From Lachnospiraceae bacterium (GTDB lineage Bacteria; Bacillota; Clostridia; Lachnospirales; Lachnospiraceae), in NCBI GenBank assembly GCA_900752065.1, contig CAADTT010000007.1, positions 1 to 23,319 on the forward strand: a DNA stretch of 23,319 nt. The letters are read 5' to 3'. The position numbers and the translations under genes are program-made. Under the pieces are notes generated by a model. That model searched no databases, was not told the DNA's origin, and saw nothing but the letters and a program-made list of their open reading frames with translations. Shown one piece after another: positions 1 through 7,367 of this stretch (position 1 is its first letter; every line of letters begins with the position of its first letter).

Positions 1-165
1 CTTTTCACTGGCTAGCCAGTAAAAAGTAACATTCGCAGGCTCATTGGAGATTTTGCTGCGCAAAATGGAGCCTGCTCACACTTGAATCATGTTCTTACGC
101 AGCCAATCAGCGAGTGATTGGCTGCTGTGTGAAAAGTAACCGCAGCCATCCACAGGATGGCTGCG
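1..165. repeat. Cluster of four consecutive hairpins with repeated AAAAGTAAC
   Basis: This non-coding stretch lies downstream of the NatB-like permease gene. Four inverted repeats follow one another. At 1-26 a hairpin is built around the perfect palindrome ACTGGCTAGCCAGT (7-20). The second has outer arms 35-42 and 68-75 and inner arms 50-56 and 60-66. The third has 11-bp arms at 99-109 and 115-125. The fourth has 11-bp arms at 141-151 and 155-165. The string AAAAGTAAC occurs at 22-30 and again at 132-140, and CTTTTCAC (1-8) can pair with GTGAAAAG (129-136), so the first three hairpins could be enclosed in one larger structure. No open frame with a ribosome binding site was seen. It may be a small palindromic repeat element or a structured 3' region. 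Confidence 0.6.
135..165 (-). terminator. Probable terminator of the NatAB-like operon
   Basis: Read on the minus strand, CGCAGCCATCC pairs perfectly with GGATGGCTGCG across a 3-base loop (155-165 with 141-151). It is followed by GGTTACTTTT, a moderately U-rich tail. It begins about 44 bases past the stop codon of the permease gene at 209. The tail is not a pure T run, so termination may be partial. Confidence 0.55.
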
Positions 166-208
166 TCTGCGTGCCTCAGTATGCAGTTTTTTCCTGTCAA
201 ACTGGAAT

Positions 209-1507
209 TTACGCCTTTTTGAGTGCTTTTAAGATGGAGCTGATCTTTGGTGTGGTTCCGTAGAGCAGCACGCCCACCCGGTAGATCTTTGCCGAAAGGA
301 TTCCCACGCCGAAGACGGAAATGATCAGGATCGCAATGGATATGACAATCTCGTAGAGCGGCACGGTGCTCATGGCGATTCGTGTAAACATCGCCATCGG
401 CGAGGTGAACGGCAGGTAGGAGCAGATGCGCATAACCGTGTTATCAACAGAGCCTCCCGTCATGGAAAAGATAACGACGAGGAAGGCGGCGATAAACAAA
501 AGGGTCAGCGGCATCACGGACGTATTGATATCCTCTACCTTTGAAGCAGTGGAACCGATGGCTCCATACAGGAATGCATAGATAAAGAAGCCAAGGATAA
601 AGAAGATCAGCATATATACAAGCAGTTCCAGCGGCATATCAAAGATCGAGGCGATGATCGGATTGTCTCCCCAGCAGGAACGGTTGATGTTGTAGAACAG
701 CATCGCCGAGCCAAAGACAGCGATAAGCTGGAGCAGTCCGGCAAGGCAGGAAGCCACGACCTTTCCGAACATCATACTTGCAGGCTTTGCGCTTGTGATC
801 AGAAGCTCCATGGCACGGGAGCTTTTTTCTGTGGCTACATTTGTGGCCACCATTTGTCCGTAGAGCAGGATGACCATATACAGGGCGAAGATCATGATAT
901 AGGTGTAAAAGAAATTCTGTGCCTGATCTTTTCCCAGACTCTCTGTTTCGTGAGTGATCTGCATGGAAAGAATCTGCCCGGCATCCTCCGGAGAAATACC
1001 ATTCTCCACCATAGCGCTTACGCGGCACAGATTTTGCAGAAGCTCGTCCGCAATCTCCGTATTAAAATCATACATGGAGAGATTATCCACATAGTAAGTG
1101 TAGGAATCCAGGCTGTCAAAGACAAAAGCGCAGGAAGCTTCCCCGGAGGTGATGGCGGTCTTGATCTGATCAAGACTGTCCCCGGAAATCTGTACGCGGT
1201 AGTCAGGGAAGGCTTCGGTAAAAGCCTGCTGCATGGGAGCTTCATTTTCCTGCGTGTCTGCGAGAAGCAGCAGGACAGGACGATCATCATCGGAGGAACT
1301 GTTTTGTACTTCTTCCGGGTTGGACTGTTCCTGAGAAACGCCGGAAGCCGGATCGTCCTGCGCAGTGTCGTCGGAGGAACCGGTCAGGCGGGGGAAGAAC
1401 ATGATGCCTGCGATCAGCAGAACGAGAAATACGGTTACGCCTACAAATATTTTATTTTTCAGATAGCTTTTAAATTCGAATTTCAGTATGGTTCCAAATT
1501 GTTTCAT
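209..1507 (-). CDS. ABC-2 type transporter permease (NatB-like)
   Basis: This 432-residue membrane protein is the probable permease subunit of an ABC-2 exporter. One hydrophobic segment lies at about residues 20-40. A polar, acidic, Ser/Asp/Glu-rich stretch (about 44-75) and a large presumed extracytoplasmic domain (to about 200) follow. Five or six membrane segments fill the rest (about 204-226, 245-270, 292-320, 333-352, 383-410). One N-terminal helix, a big outside domain and a C-terminal helix bundle are typical of the NatB/COG1668 family. The ATG at 1507 has AGGAGG five bases upstream, and that site overlaps the stop codon of the ATPase gene, so the two are probably translationally coupled. 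NatB-type pumps export sodium or peptides, but the substrate cannot be told here. Confidence 0.88.
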   Translation of the reverse strand: MKQFGTILKFEFKSYLKNKIFVGVTVFLVLLIAGIMFFPRLTGSSDDTAQDDPASGVSQEQSNPEEVQNSSSDDDRPVLLLLADTQENEAPMQQAFTEAFPDYRVQISGDSLDQIKTAITSGEASCAFVFDSLDSYTYYVDNLSMYDFNTEIADELLQNLCRVSAMVENGISPEDAGQILSMQITHETESLGKDQAQNFFYTYIMIFALYMVILLYGQMVATNVATEKSSRAMELLITSAKPASMMFGKVVASCLAGLLQLIAVFGSAMLFYNINRSCWGDNPIIASIFDMPLELLVYMLIFFILGFFIYAFLYGAIGSTASKVEDINTSVMPLTLLFIAAFLVVIFSMTGGSVDNTVMRICSYLPFTSPMAMFTRIAMSTVPLYEIVISIAILIISVFGVGILSAKIYRVGVLLYGTTPKISSILKALKKA

Positions 1508-1516
1508 GCCTGCCTC

Positions 1517-2407
1517 CTATTCCTGCTTTCCCGCAAATTCGACGAAAATATCATTTAATGACGGTTCAAAGACCCGGATCTCGTCAATATCATACTGTTC
1601 GGTCAGCCGCCCCATCATAGCTTTTTTTTCGGCAGGAGAGGACAGTTGGATCATCAGATCTCCTTCCGGTGTGCGCATGCAGCAGGAGCCGAGATTTGAC
1701 AGGATGGCATCGCTGCTCTCTGAGCGGACGATCAGGCGGTCACGGGTATAGTTCCGTTTGATGTCATGAAGATTTCCCTTTATCGCGATCCGCCCGTCGT
1801 TCAGTATGGCGATGTCATCGCAAAATTCTTCGATGTAGCTCATCTGATGACTGGAAAACAGTACGATCTTTCCTTTTCCGATTTCCTCTTTTACCACATC
1901 CTTTAAAAGCATGGCATTTACAGGATCCAGACCGGAGAAAGGCTCGTCCAGAATCACGATCTGCGGGTCATGGGCGAGGGCAGTGATCAGTTGGATCTTC
2001 TGCTGGTTTCCTTTGGAGAGGGTGTCAAGACGTTTTTCCCGGTATTCCGTCATACCGAGCCGTTTCAGCCAGTAGTCGATCGCGGTGATCGCGTCCCGGC
2101 GGTTCATGCCTTTCAGTTCAGCAAAGTAGATAAGCTGATCAATGATCTTCTTTTTCGGATAAAGCCCTCTCTCCTCCGGCAGATAGCCGATCCGTACCTT
2201 CTGGTAATCAATGGGCGCTTCATCAATCAAGAGTTCTCCGCTGTTTGCGGGAAATACATCCATCAGGATACGGATGGTGGTAGTCTTCCCGGCGCCGTTC
2301 CGTCCGAGCAGACCAAAAGCTTTGCCGCTTGAAGCGTGGAAAGAAACGTCTTTTAAGACCTGCTTGTCACCAAAGCTTTTTTGTATGTCTCGTAATTCCA
2401 GTTTCAT
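1517..2407 (-). CDS. ABC transporter ATP-binding protein (NatA-like)
   Basis: This is a 296-residue ATPase subunit. Visible motifs are Walker A GRNGAGKTT (about 35-43), signature LSKGNQQ (130-136), Walker B VILDEP (151-156) and the switch histidine in SSHQM (187). The last 85 residues or so form the C-terminal extension common in NatA-like ATPases. It lies nine bases upstream of the permease gene and surely forms one transporter with it. The ATG at 2407 is preceded by GGAGG nine bases away. The gene starts about 90 bases past the end of rfbC, just after a terminator hairpin. I found no convincing promoter in that gap, so expression may depend partly on read-through from the rfb operon. Confidence 0.93.
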   Translation of the reverse strand: MKLELRDIQKSFGDKQVLKDVSFHASSGKAFGLLGRNGAGKTTTIRILMDVFPANSGELLIDEAPIDYQKVRIGYLPEERGLYPKKKIIDQLIYFAELKGMNRRDAITAIDYWLKRLGMTEYREKRLDTLSKGNQQKIQLITALAHDPQIVILDEPFSGLDPVNAMLLKDVVKEEIGKGKIVLFSSHQMSYIEEFCDDIAILNDGRIAIKGNLHDIKRNYTRDRLIVRSESSDAILSNLGSCCMRTPEGDLMIQLSSPAEKKAMMGRLTEQYDIDEIRVFEPSLNDIFVEFAGKQE

Positions 2408-2440
2408 AGTGCTAATCCTCCATATGTAATGAATTGGTAT

Positions 2441-2483
2441 CTTAAAAAGATAAGAAAGGGGGCTTTTTCGAAAGTCCCCTTTC
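2441..2483 (-). terminator. Rho-independent terminator of the rfb operon
   Basis: On the minus strand GAAAGGGG (2476-2483) pairs with CCCCTTTC (2454-2461), with an inner CTTT/AAAG extension around a CGAA-type loop. The U-rich stretch TTATCTTTTTAAG follows (about 2441-2453). It lies just past the rfbC stop codon at 2499. Confidence 0.75.
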
Positions 2484-2498
2484 CGGCAGATTTTTAGA

Positions 2499-3107
2499 TT
2501 AAAACTTGAAGGTATCTTTTAATCCCACCCAGAGCTGATCCTTGTCACTGAGATTTAAAGCAGTGCCATCCTCCAGATGATATCCTTTTGCAGAGGCACA
2601 TCCCGGATACTCCCCGGTAAGCTGGGGCCAGGTGATGCCGATCGCAGGGTCGTTCCATGCCAGGCCGCCCTCATCTCCCGGATGATAGAAGTCCGTACAT
2701 TTATAGCAGAACTCAGCGATATCGGAGAGCACAAGGAAACCGTGGGCGAAGCCCTGAGGGATATAGAACTGCTTCTTATTTTCTTCTGTCAGTTCGATGC
2801 CGAACCACTTGCCGTAGGTTTCGCTGCCGCTGCGCAGGTCTACAGCCACGTCAAAGACAGAGCCTTTGATGACACGCACCAGCTTGCCCTGCGGAAACTG
2901 TTTCTGGAAATGCAGTCCCCGGAGCACGCCTTTGGTAGAGCAGGACTGGTTATCCTGAACAAAATTCATAGTCAGTCCCGCTTCCTCCATGTCTTTCTGA
3001 TTGTAGGTTTCCATAAAATATCCTCTGGAATCTCCGTGAACGGTAGGTGTGATGACACACAGACCTTCAATTCCTCCGGCATTTTTTTCTACTGTAATCT
3101 GTCCCAT
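2499..3107 (-). CDS. rfbC: dTDP-4-dehydrorhamnose 3,5-epimerase
   Basis: This is the third enzyme of dTDP-L-rhamnose synthesis. It epimerises dTDP-4-keto-6-deoxyglucose at C3 and C5 in the cytoplasm. The 202-residue cupin protein carries the RmlC marks DSRGYF (26-31), VLRGLHFQ with the catalytic histidine (H66), PQGFAHGF (118-125), and CTDFYHPGDEGG. The frame extends to a GTG at 3116 that overlaps the rfbD stop codon. I prefer the ATG at 3107 because GAGGAG lies eight bases before it, whereas the same site abuts the GTG. It is the last gene of the operon, starts five bases past rfbD and is followed by a terminator. Confidence 0.96.
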   Translation of the reverse strand: MGQITVEKNAGGIEGLCVITPTVHGDSRGYFMETYNQKDMEEAGLTMNFVQDNQSCSTKGVLRGLHFQKQFPQGKLVRVIKGSVFDVAVDLRSGSETYGKWFGIELTEENKKQFYIPQGFAHGFLVLSDIAEFCYKCTDFYHPGDEGGLAWNDPAIGITWPQLTGEYPGCASAKGYHLEDGTALNLSDKDQLWVGLKDTFKF

Positions 3108-3112
3108 TTTTA

Positions 3113-4000
3113 TCACTCCTCAAAGTTAAATTCTTTTATATAACGGTTTAATGCGTCCTTCCAGTCGGGAAGCGGGGTAAAGCCGTTTGCAGCAAGCTTG
3201 CTCTTATCCAGCCGGCTGTTAAAGGGGCGTGCGGCTTTGGATACCCCATATTCTTCCGTGGTCACAGGGGTGACAGCTACCCGGCTGTATTCCTCATGTC
3301 CCAGTTCCACCGCCTGACGGAAAATCTCGCAGGTGATCTCATACCAACTGCTGTAGCCGCCCTCGTTGGTAGCATGATAGTAGCCATACTTTTCTGTCTC
3401 AATCATATCCACCAGGAGTCTTGCCAGATCATACGTATAAGTGAGCGTGCCGATCTGGTCATTTACCACCCGGAGTTTATCATGGCTTTTGCCGAGATTC
3501 AGCATGGTGCGGATAAAATTCTTACCGTTTTTGCCAAATACCCAGGCAATGCGCACGATAAAATATTTAGAAAGCGCGCCGGAGACGGCCAGCTCGCCCT
3601 CCAGCTTGGTGCGTCCGTACACATTCAGCGGCTTGTAATCCCGGCAGTCCGGGTCCCAGGGAGTTTCCCCCTGTCCATCAAAGACATAGTCGGTGGAAAT
3701 ATACATCATTTTGATATCGAGATCCTTGCACACGGCGGCGATATTTTCTGTACCCACAGCATTTACCAGATGAACCTTCTCCTGATTTGCCTCATCCTCG
3801 GCAGCATCTACAGCAGTCCATGCGGCACAGTGGATGACTGCGTCGGGAGCAGTCTCCCGAATAACTTTATTGACGGAAGCTGCATCGGTGATGTCCATTT
3901 CTTCGATGTCCACGCCGATGGCTTCGTGATTTCGCTTTGTCAGTTCACCTACCACATCGTAGCCAAGCTGTCCCTTGACACCTGTTACCAGTACCTTCAT
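3113..4000 (-). CDS. rfbD: dTDP-4-dehydrorhamnose reductase
   Basis: This is the fourth and last enzyme of the pathway. It reduces dTDP-4-keto-L-rhamnose to dTDP-L-rhamnose with NAD(P)H. The 295-residue protein is an extended short-chain dehydrogenase. It has the glycine-rich nucleotide site VTGVKGQLG (5-13), STDYVFDG (102-109) and the catalytic pair Y128 and K132 in YGRTK. AAAGGAGG lies nine bases before the ATG at 4000. The gene starts 18 bases past the end of rfbB. The length is normal for the family and nothing is broken. Confidence 0.97.
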   Translation of the reverse strand: MKVLVTGVKGQLGYDVVGELTKRNHEAIGVDIEEMDITDAASVNKVIRETAPDAVIHCAAWTAVDAAEDEANQEKVHLVNAVGTENIAAVCKDLDIKMMYISTDYVFDGQGETPWDPDCRDYKPLNVYGRTKLEGELAVSGALSKYFIVRIAWVFGKNGKNFIRTMLNLGKSHDKLRVVNDQIGTLTYTYDLARLLVDMIETEKYGYYHATNEGGYSSWYEITCEIFRQAVELGHEEYSRVAVTPVTTEEYGVSKAARPFNSRLDKSKLAANGFTPLPDWKDALNRYIKEFNFEE

Positions 4001-4018
4001 TTTGCCAGACCTCCTTTG

Positions 4019-5038
4019 TCAGCGGTTGCCGTACATTTTTTCATAGTAATTCTGATATTCGCCGGAGATGATGGTTTCCCACCATTCCTTGTTGTCCAGA
4101 TACCACTGGATCGTTTTCTTGATGCCGTCTGCAAACTTTGTCTCCGGCAGCCAGCCAAGCTCCGTGTGGATCTTAGTGGGATCGATGGCGTAGCGCATAT
4201 CGTGTCCCTTGCGGTCTGCCACATAGGTGATCAGGCTTTCCGGCTTTCCAAGCTCTTTGCAGATGAGTTTTACGATATCGATGTTCTGCATCTCGTTATG
4301 TCCGCCCACATTGTAGACTTCTCCCACGCGTCCCTTGTGGATGATCAGGTCAATGGCCTTACAGTGATCCTCCACATAGAGCCAGTCACGGACATTCTCT
4401 CCCTTGCCGTAAACGGGCAGAGGCTTGTCGTTCAGGGCATTGGCGATCATCAGAGGAATCAGCTTCTCCGGGAAATGGTAAGGGCCGTAGTTGTTGGAGC
4501 AGCGGCTGATGGAAACGGGCAGTCCGTAGGTCCTGTGATAAGCCAGCACTAAAAGATCTGCGGCTGCCTTGGAAGAGCTGTAGGGACTGCTGGTGTGGAT
4601 CGGCGTCTCCTCGGTGAAGAAAAGGTCCGGGCGGTCTAACGGAAGATCGCCGTATACCTCATCGGTGGAAACCTGATGATAACGCTTGATGCCGTATTTG
4701 CGGCAGGCATCCATCAGGACGGCCGTTCCCTTGATGTTCGTATCCAGGAAAATCTCCGGGTTCTCGATGGAGCGGTCTACATGGCTCTCGGCAGCAAAAT
4801 TCACAACCATGTCCGGGTGTTCTTCCTCAAAAAGACGGTAGACAGCCTCCCTGTCCGTGATGCTTTCTTTTACAAAGCGGAAATTCGGATTGTCCATCAC
4901 GGGCGCCAGAGTAGACAGGTTTCCTGCGTAGGTCAGGCAGTCCAGACATACGATCCGGTAATCCGGGTATTTTTTCAGCATATGGAAAATGAAATTGCTT
5001 CCGATAAATCCGGCTCCGCCGGTAACGATAATATTCAT
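4019..5038 (-). CDS. rfbB: dTDP-glucose 4,6-dehydratase
   Basis: This second pathway enzyme converts dTDP-glucose to dTDP-4-keto-6-deoxyglucose with tightly bound NAD. The 339-residue protein shows the Rossmann motif GGAGFIGSN (7-15), FAAESHVDRS (81-90), STDEVYGDL with the Thr-Asp-Glu catalytic residues (124-132), and the Y153/K157 pair in SPYSSSK. The frame extends two codons to an ATG at 5044. The ATG at 5038 is preferred because AAGGAG lies eight bases upstream of it and only two from the other. It begins 23 bases after rfbA and is the second gene of the operon. Confidence 0.97.
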   Translation of the reverse strand: MNIIVTGGAGFIGSNFIFHMLKKYPDYRIVCLDCLTYAGNLSTLAPVMDNPNFRFVKESITDREAVYRLFEEEHPDMVVNFAAESHVDRSIENPEIFLDTNIKGTAVLMDACRKYGIKRYHQVSTDEVYGDLPLDRPDLFFTEETPIHTSSPYSSSKAAADLLVLAYHRTYGLPVSISRCSNNYGPYHFPEKLIPLMIANALNDKPLPVYGKGENVRDWLYVEDHCKAIDLIIHKGRVGEVYNVGGHNEMQNIDIVKLICKELGKPESLITYVADRKGHDMRYAIDPTKIHTELGWLPETKFADGIKKTIQWYLDNKEWWETIISGEYQNYYEKMYGNR

Positions 5039-5061
5039 GGTCATTTCTCCTTTTCTAAAAT

Positions 5062-5958
5062 TTAATGCAGGACATCCAGATATTTTCCGTCCAGGACATC
5101 CTTCAAATATTGTCCATACTGGTTCTTTTTCAGCACTTCGTAAACCTTCAGCACGTCCTCACGGGTGATCCAGCCGTTCAGATATGCGATCTCCTCCAGA
5201 CAGGCGATCTTCCGGTGCTGATGGGTTTCCACAGTCTTCACGAAGTTTGTGGCATCCACGAGGCTTTCATGGGTTCCTGTATCCAGCCAGGTAAAGCCCT
5301 GTCCCAGAAGCTCCACGTTCAGGCTGTTATTTTCCAGATAGATGCGGTTCAGGTCGGTGATCTCCAGCTCTCCGCGGGCGCTGGGCTTTAAGTTTTTCGC
5401 ATATTCCACCACCCGGTTATCATAGAAATACAGTCCGGTGACGCAGTAGTTGCTCTTTGGCTTTGCAGGTTTTTCCTCGATGGAGACAGCCTTGCCCTCC
5501 GCATTAAATTCTACGATGCCGAAGCGCTCCGGGTCATCCACGTAATAACCAAAGACCGTGGCGCCCCTGCCGGATTCCGCATTTTTTACAGCAGCTTTCA
5601 GACGCTTTTTCAGGCCGTGACCGGAAAAAATATTGTCACCAAGTACCATAGCTGCCGTGTCATCACCGATAAAGTCCGCACCGATGATGAAAGCCTGCGC
5701 CAGACCGTCAGGGCTTGGCTGTACGGCATAGGAAAGGCTGACGCCGAACTGGTGGCCGTCGCCCAGAAGCTCCTGAAAACGCGGGGTGTCCTGAGGCGTA
5801 GAGATGATCAGGATCTCACGGATGCCTGCCATCATCAGGACAGACATGGGATAGTAGATCATTGGCTTATCGTAGATCGGCAGAAGCTGCTTGGATGTTA
5901 CCATGGTCAGGGGGTAGAGGCGTGTGCCGGAGCCTCCCGCTAAAATAATTCCTTTCAT
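5062..5958 (-). CDS. rfbA: Glucose-1-phosphate thymidylyltransferase
   Basis: This first pathway enzyme joins glucose-1-phosphate and dTTP to give dTDP-glucose and is usually feedback-inhibited by dTDP-rhamnose. The 298-residue nucleotidyltransferase shows ILAGGSGTRLYPLT (5-18), SKQLLPIYDKPMIYYP (22-37), PDGLAQAF and VLGDNIFSGHG, all typical of the RmlA short form. The frame is open further upstream to a TTG at 6060, but those 34 codons do not resemble the family. The ATG at 5958 has AAGGAG close by and starts exactly at the family N-terminus. It is the first gene of the rfb operon and lies behind a MerR-type promoter with a leader of about 115 bases. Confidence 0.97.
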   Translation of the reverse strand: MKGIILAGGSGTRLYPLTMVTSKQLLPIYDKPMIYYPMSVLMMAGIREILIISTPQDTPRFQELLGDGHQFGVSLSYAVQPSPDGLAQAFIIGADFIGDDTAAMVLGDNIFSGHGLKKRLKAAVKNAESGRGATVFGYYVDDPERFGIVEFNAEGKAVSIEEKPAKPKSNYCVTGLYFYDNRVVEYAKNLKPSARGELEITDLNRIYLENNSLNVELLGQGFTWLDTGTHESLVDATNFVKTVETHQHRKIACLEEIAYLNGWITREDVLKVYEVLKKNQYGQYLKDVLDGKYLDVLH

Positions 5959-5981
5959 ATGATTCTCCTTTTGTGTATGTG

Positions 5982-6032
5982 CAGAGTTGTAAGACTCTGA
6001 GGGTTTCTTTTTTGCTGCAGTTTTTCCTCCTT
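5982..6032 (-). other. rfbA leader: unused Shine-Dalgarno and small hairpin
   Basis: The rfbA leader carries a second near-perfect ribosome binding site, AAGGAGG (minus strand, 6026-6032). It has no ATG, GTG or TTG within reach. A CTG five bases downstream opens a 21-codon frame whose TGA overlaps the rfbA ATG as ATGA. A hairpin with arms CAGAGT and ACTCTG (5982-5987 with 5994-5999) lies within that frame. Whether any peptide is made is unknown. Confidence 0.3.
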
Positions 6033-6079
6033 GAAACGGTAGTATCTTTATAGTTGCCAATTTCTTATCGTATAGTCAT

Positions 6080-6110
6080 AGTATAAAAGGTGACCTTACG
6101 TCACCTTCAA
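6080..6110 (-). promoter_or_regulatory. MerR-type promoter and operator for the rfb operon
   Basis: On the minus strand the -35 box TTGAAG (6105-6110) and the -10 box TATACT (6080-6085) are separated by 19 bases, two more than the optimum. The spacer is filled by the inverted repeat AAGGTGAC-GTAAG-GTCACCTT (6087-6107). An over-long 19-bp spacer with a dyad between the two boxes is the known layout of promoters that MerR-family proteins activate by DNA distortion. Transcription would start near 6073 and run into rfbA. The neighbouring MerR-methyltransferase gene ends 55 bases upstream and is the obvious candidate regulator. That link is inference. Confidence 0.7.
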
Positions 6111-6164
6111 GCGTTTTTTTTGAGAAAAATCAAGTTTGTGAAATATTACCAAAAGCTATATGTT

Positions 6165-7355
6165 TTAAATATCCGTGCTTTCTGCAAGAAATATACCTGC
6201 GTCCTTTGATATATGAAATCCCCCGGCAGTTCTCTTTTTCACAAAGCTCCGAAACTCCGTATAGCGGTCTAAAAGATATTGATTCTGGTTTCTGTGGCAG
6301 GAGAGGATGTAGGAGATCAGAGGCTCCGGTTCCGGCACAAACAGGGAATCCTCATAAGAACTCCAGTCAATTTGAGAAAAATAGGGCAGCAGGATTTCCC
6401 TTCCGTTTTCTTTCCCGAAGCGTTCATAGAGCTTGTCTGCCGAGAGGACGATCCGCTCGTCAAAGTCCTGTACCAGACGGCTGACCTCCTGCATATGTTT
6501 CTTGCCGTAGGTGCTGCATAGAAATCGTCCGCCTGGCTTTAAGACACGCCGTACCTCCCGGCATACCTGAGGGATATCTTCACAGTAGAAAAGAAGATGG
6601 TCTGCGATCACCAGGTCAAAGCTTCTGTCCGCATGTGGAATCTGGTGGCAGTCAAAGGTTTCAAAGAGAAAACGGGTATCCCCGGTGCCGAGGGTACGTC
6701 TGGTATCCCGGAGCATTCCGTCGGAAATATCAGAGAGCGTGATGCTTACGTCGGCAGGAAGCCGGGAAAGACTGCTTTTCCACAGGGTTCCGTCCCCACA
6801 GCCTATTTCCAGGATTTTCATGCCCGATTGAATGCGGCACTGCTCATAGATCCAGGGAAACCATCCCTGAGAGTTTTGAGAATACAGCCTGTGCAGATTG
6901 ATCCGGGCAGAAATATTTGTGGCGTTCTGGTACTGGTTTTTCAGGCTCTTTTCCATTCCGGTCAGATGGATCAGGTTCAGCATCTGGCTCCAGTCAACGG
7001 AGTGTTCGGAGCGGATAGCGGAGGAGGTGTCCAAAATGGCCTTCTCCACGAGCTGCATCTGTTCGATCCGGTCCTGCACCAGCTTGAGTTGAATATCCAG
7101 AGAGTTCAGCATAAAGTGATAGTCTGAGTCATCGATGGTCATTTCACGGATGTCATCCAGAGAGAATCCAAGAAATTTCAGCAGAAGGATCTGCTGGAGC
7201 CTGGCAAAATCCTCGTCCGTATAAAATCTTGCGCCGGATTCCGTGACCAGAGAGGGCTTCAAAATATCATGTTTATCGTAGTAGCGGATCGTCCGCAGGG
7301 TGACATGGGCCATCCGTGCAAATTCACCGGAAGAGTAGTAGCCGTCTTTTTTCAT
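6165..7355 (-). CDS. MerR-family regulator fused to a SAM-dependent methyltransferase
   Basis: This is a 396-residue two-domain protein. Residues 6-75 are a MerR winged helix-turn-helix, with YSSGEFARMAHVTLRTIRYY, a GARFYTDEDF wing and the helix LLKFLGFSLDDI. Residues 80-115 look like the dimerising coiled coil. Residues about 150-330 form a class I methyltransferase: motif I ILEIGCGDGT (181-190), an acidic residue after beta-2 (D209), DLVIADHLLFY (247-257) and VLKPGGRFLCSTYG (271-284). The methyltransferase occupies the place of the usual effector domain. It may sense SAM or a substrate, or be a working enzyme. The ATG at 7355 has AAAGGG seven bases upstream. It lies 12 bases downstream of the ABC-F gene, so the two form an operon. 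A MerR-type operator follows directly downstream. Confidence 0.9.
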   Translation of the reverse strand: MKKDGYYSSGEFARMAHVTLRTIRYYDKHDILKPSLVTESGARFYTDEDFARLQQILLLKFLGFSLDDIREMTIDDSDYHFMLNSLDIQLKLVQDRIEQMQLVEKAILDTSSAIRSEHSVDWSQMLNLIHLTGMEKSLKNQYQNATNISARINLHRLYSQNSQGWFPWIYEQCRIQSGMKILEIGCGDGTLWKSSLSRLPADVSITLSDISDGMLRDTRRTLGTGDTRFLFETFDCHQIPHADRSFDLVIADHLLFYCEDIPQVCREVRRVLKPGGRFLCSTYGKKHMQEVSRLVQDFDERIVLSADKLYERFGKENGREILLPYFSQIDWSSYEDSLFVPEPEPLISYILSCHRNQNQYLLDRYTEFRSFVKKRTAGGFHISKDAGIFLAESTDI

Positions 7356-7367
7356 GAGTTATCCCTT

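Noticed and set aside
3296..4552. Open frame of 418 codons on the plus strand opposite rfbD and rfbB
   Set aside because: It spans two well-supported genes on the other strand and resembles no family.
5959..6060. N-terminal extension of rfbA by 34 codons from a TTG
   Set aside because: The extension does not resemble RmlA, and AAGGAG lies directly before the ATG at 5958.
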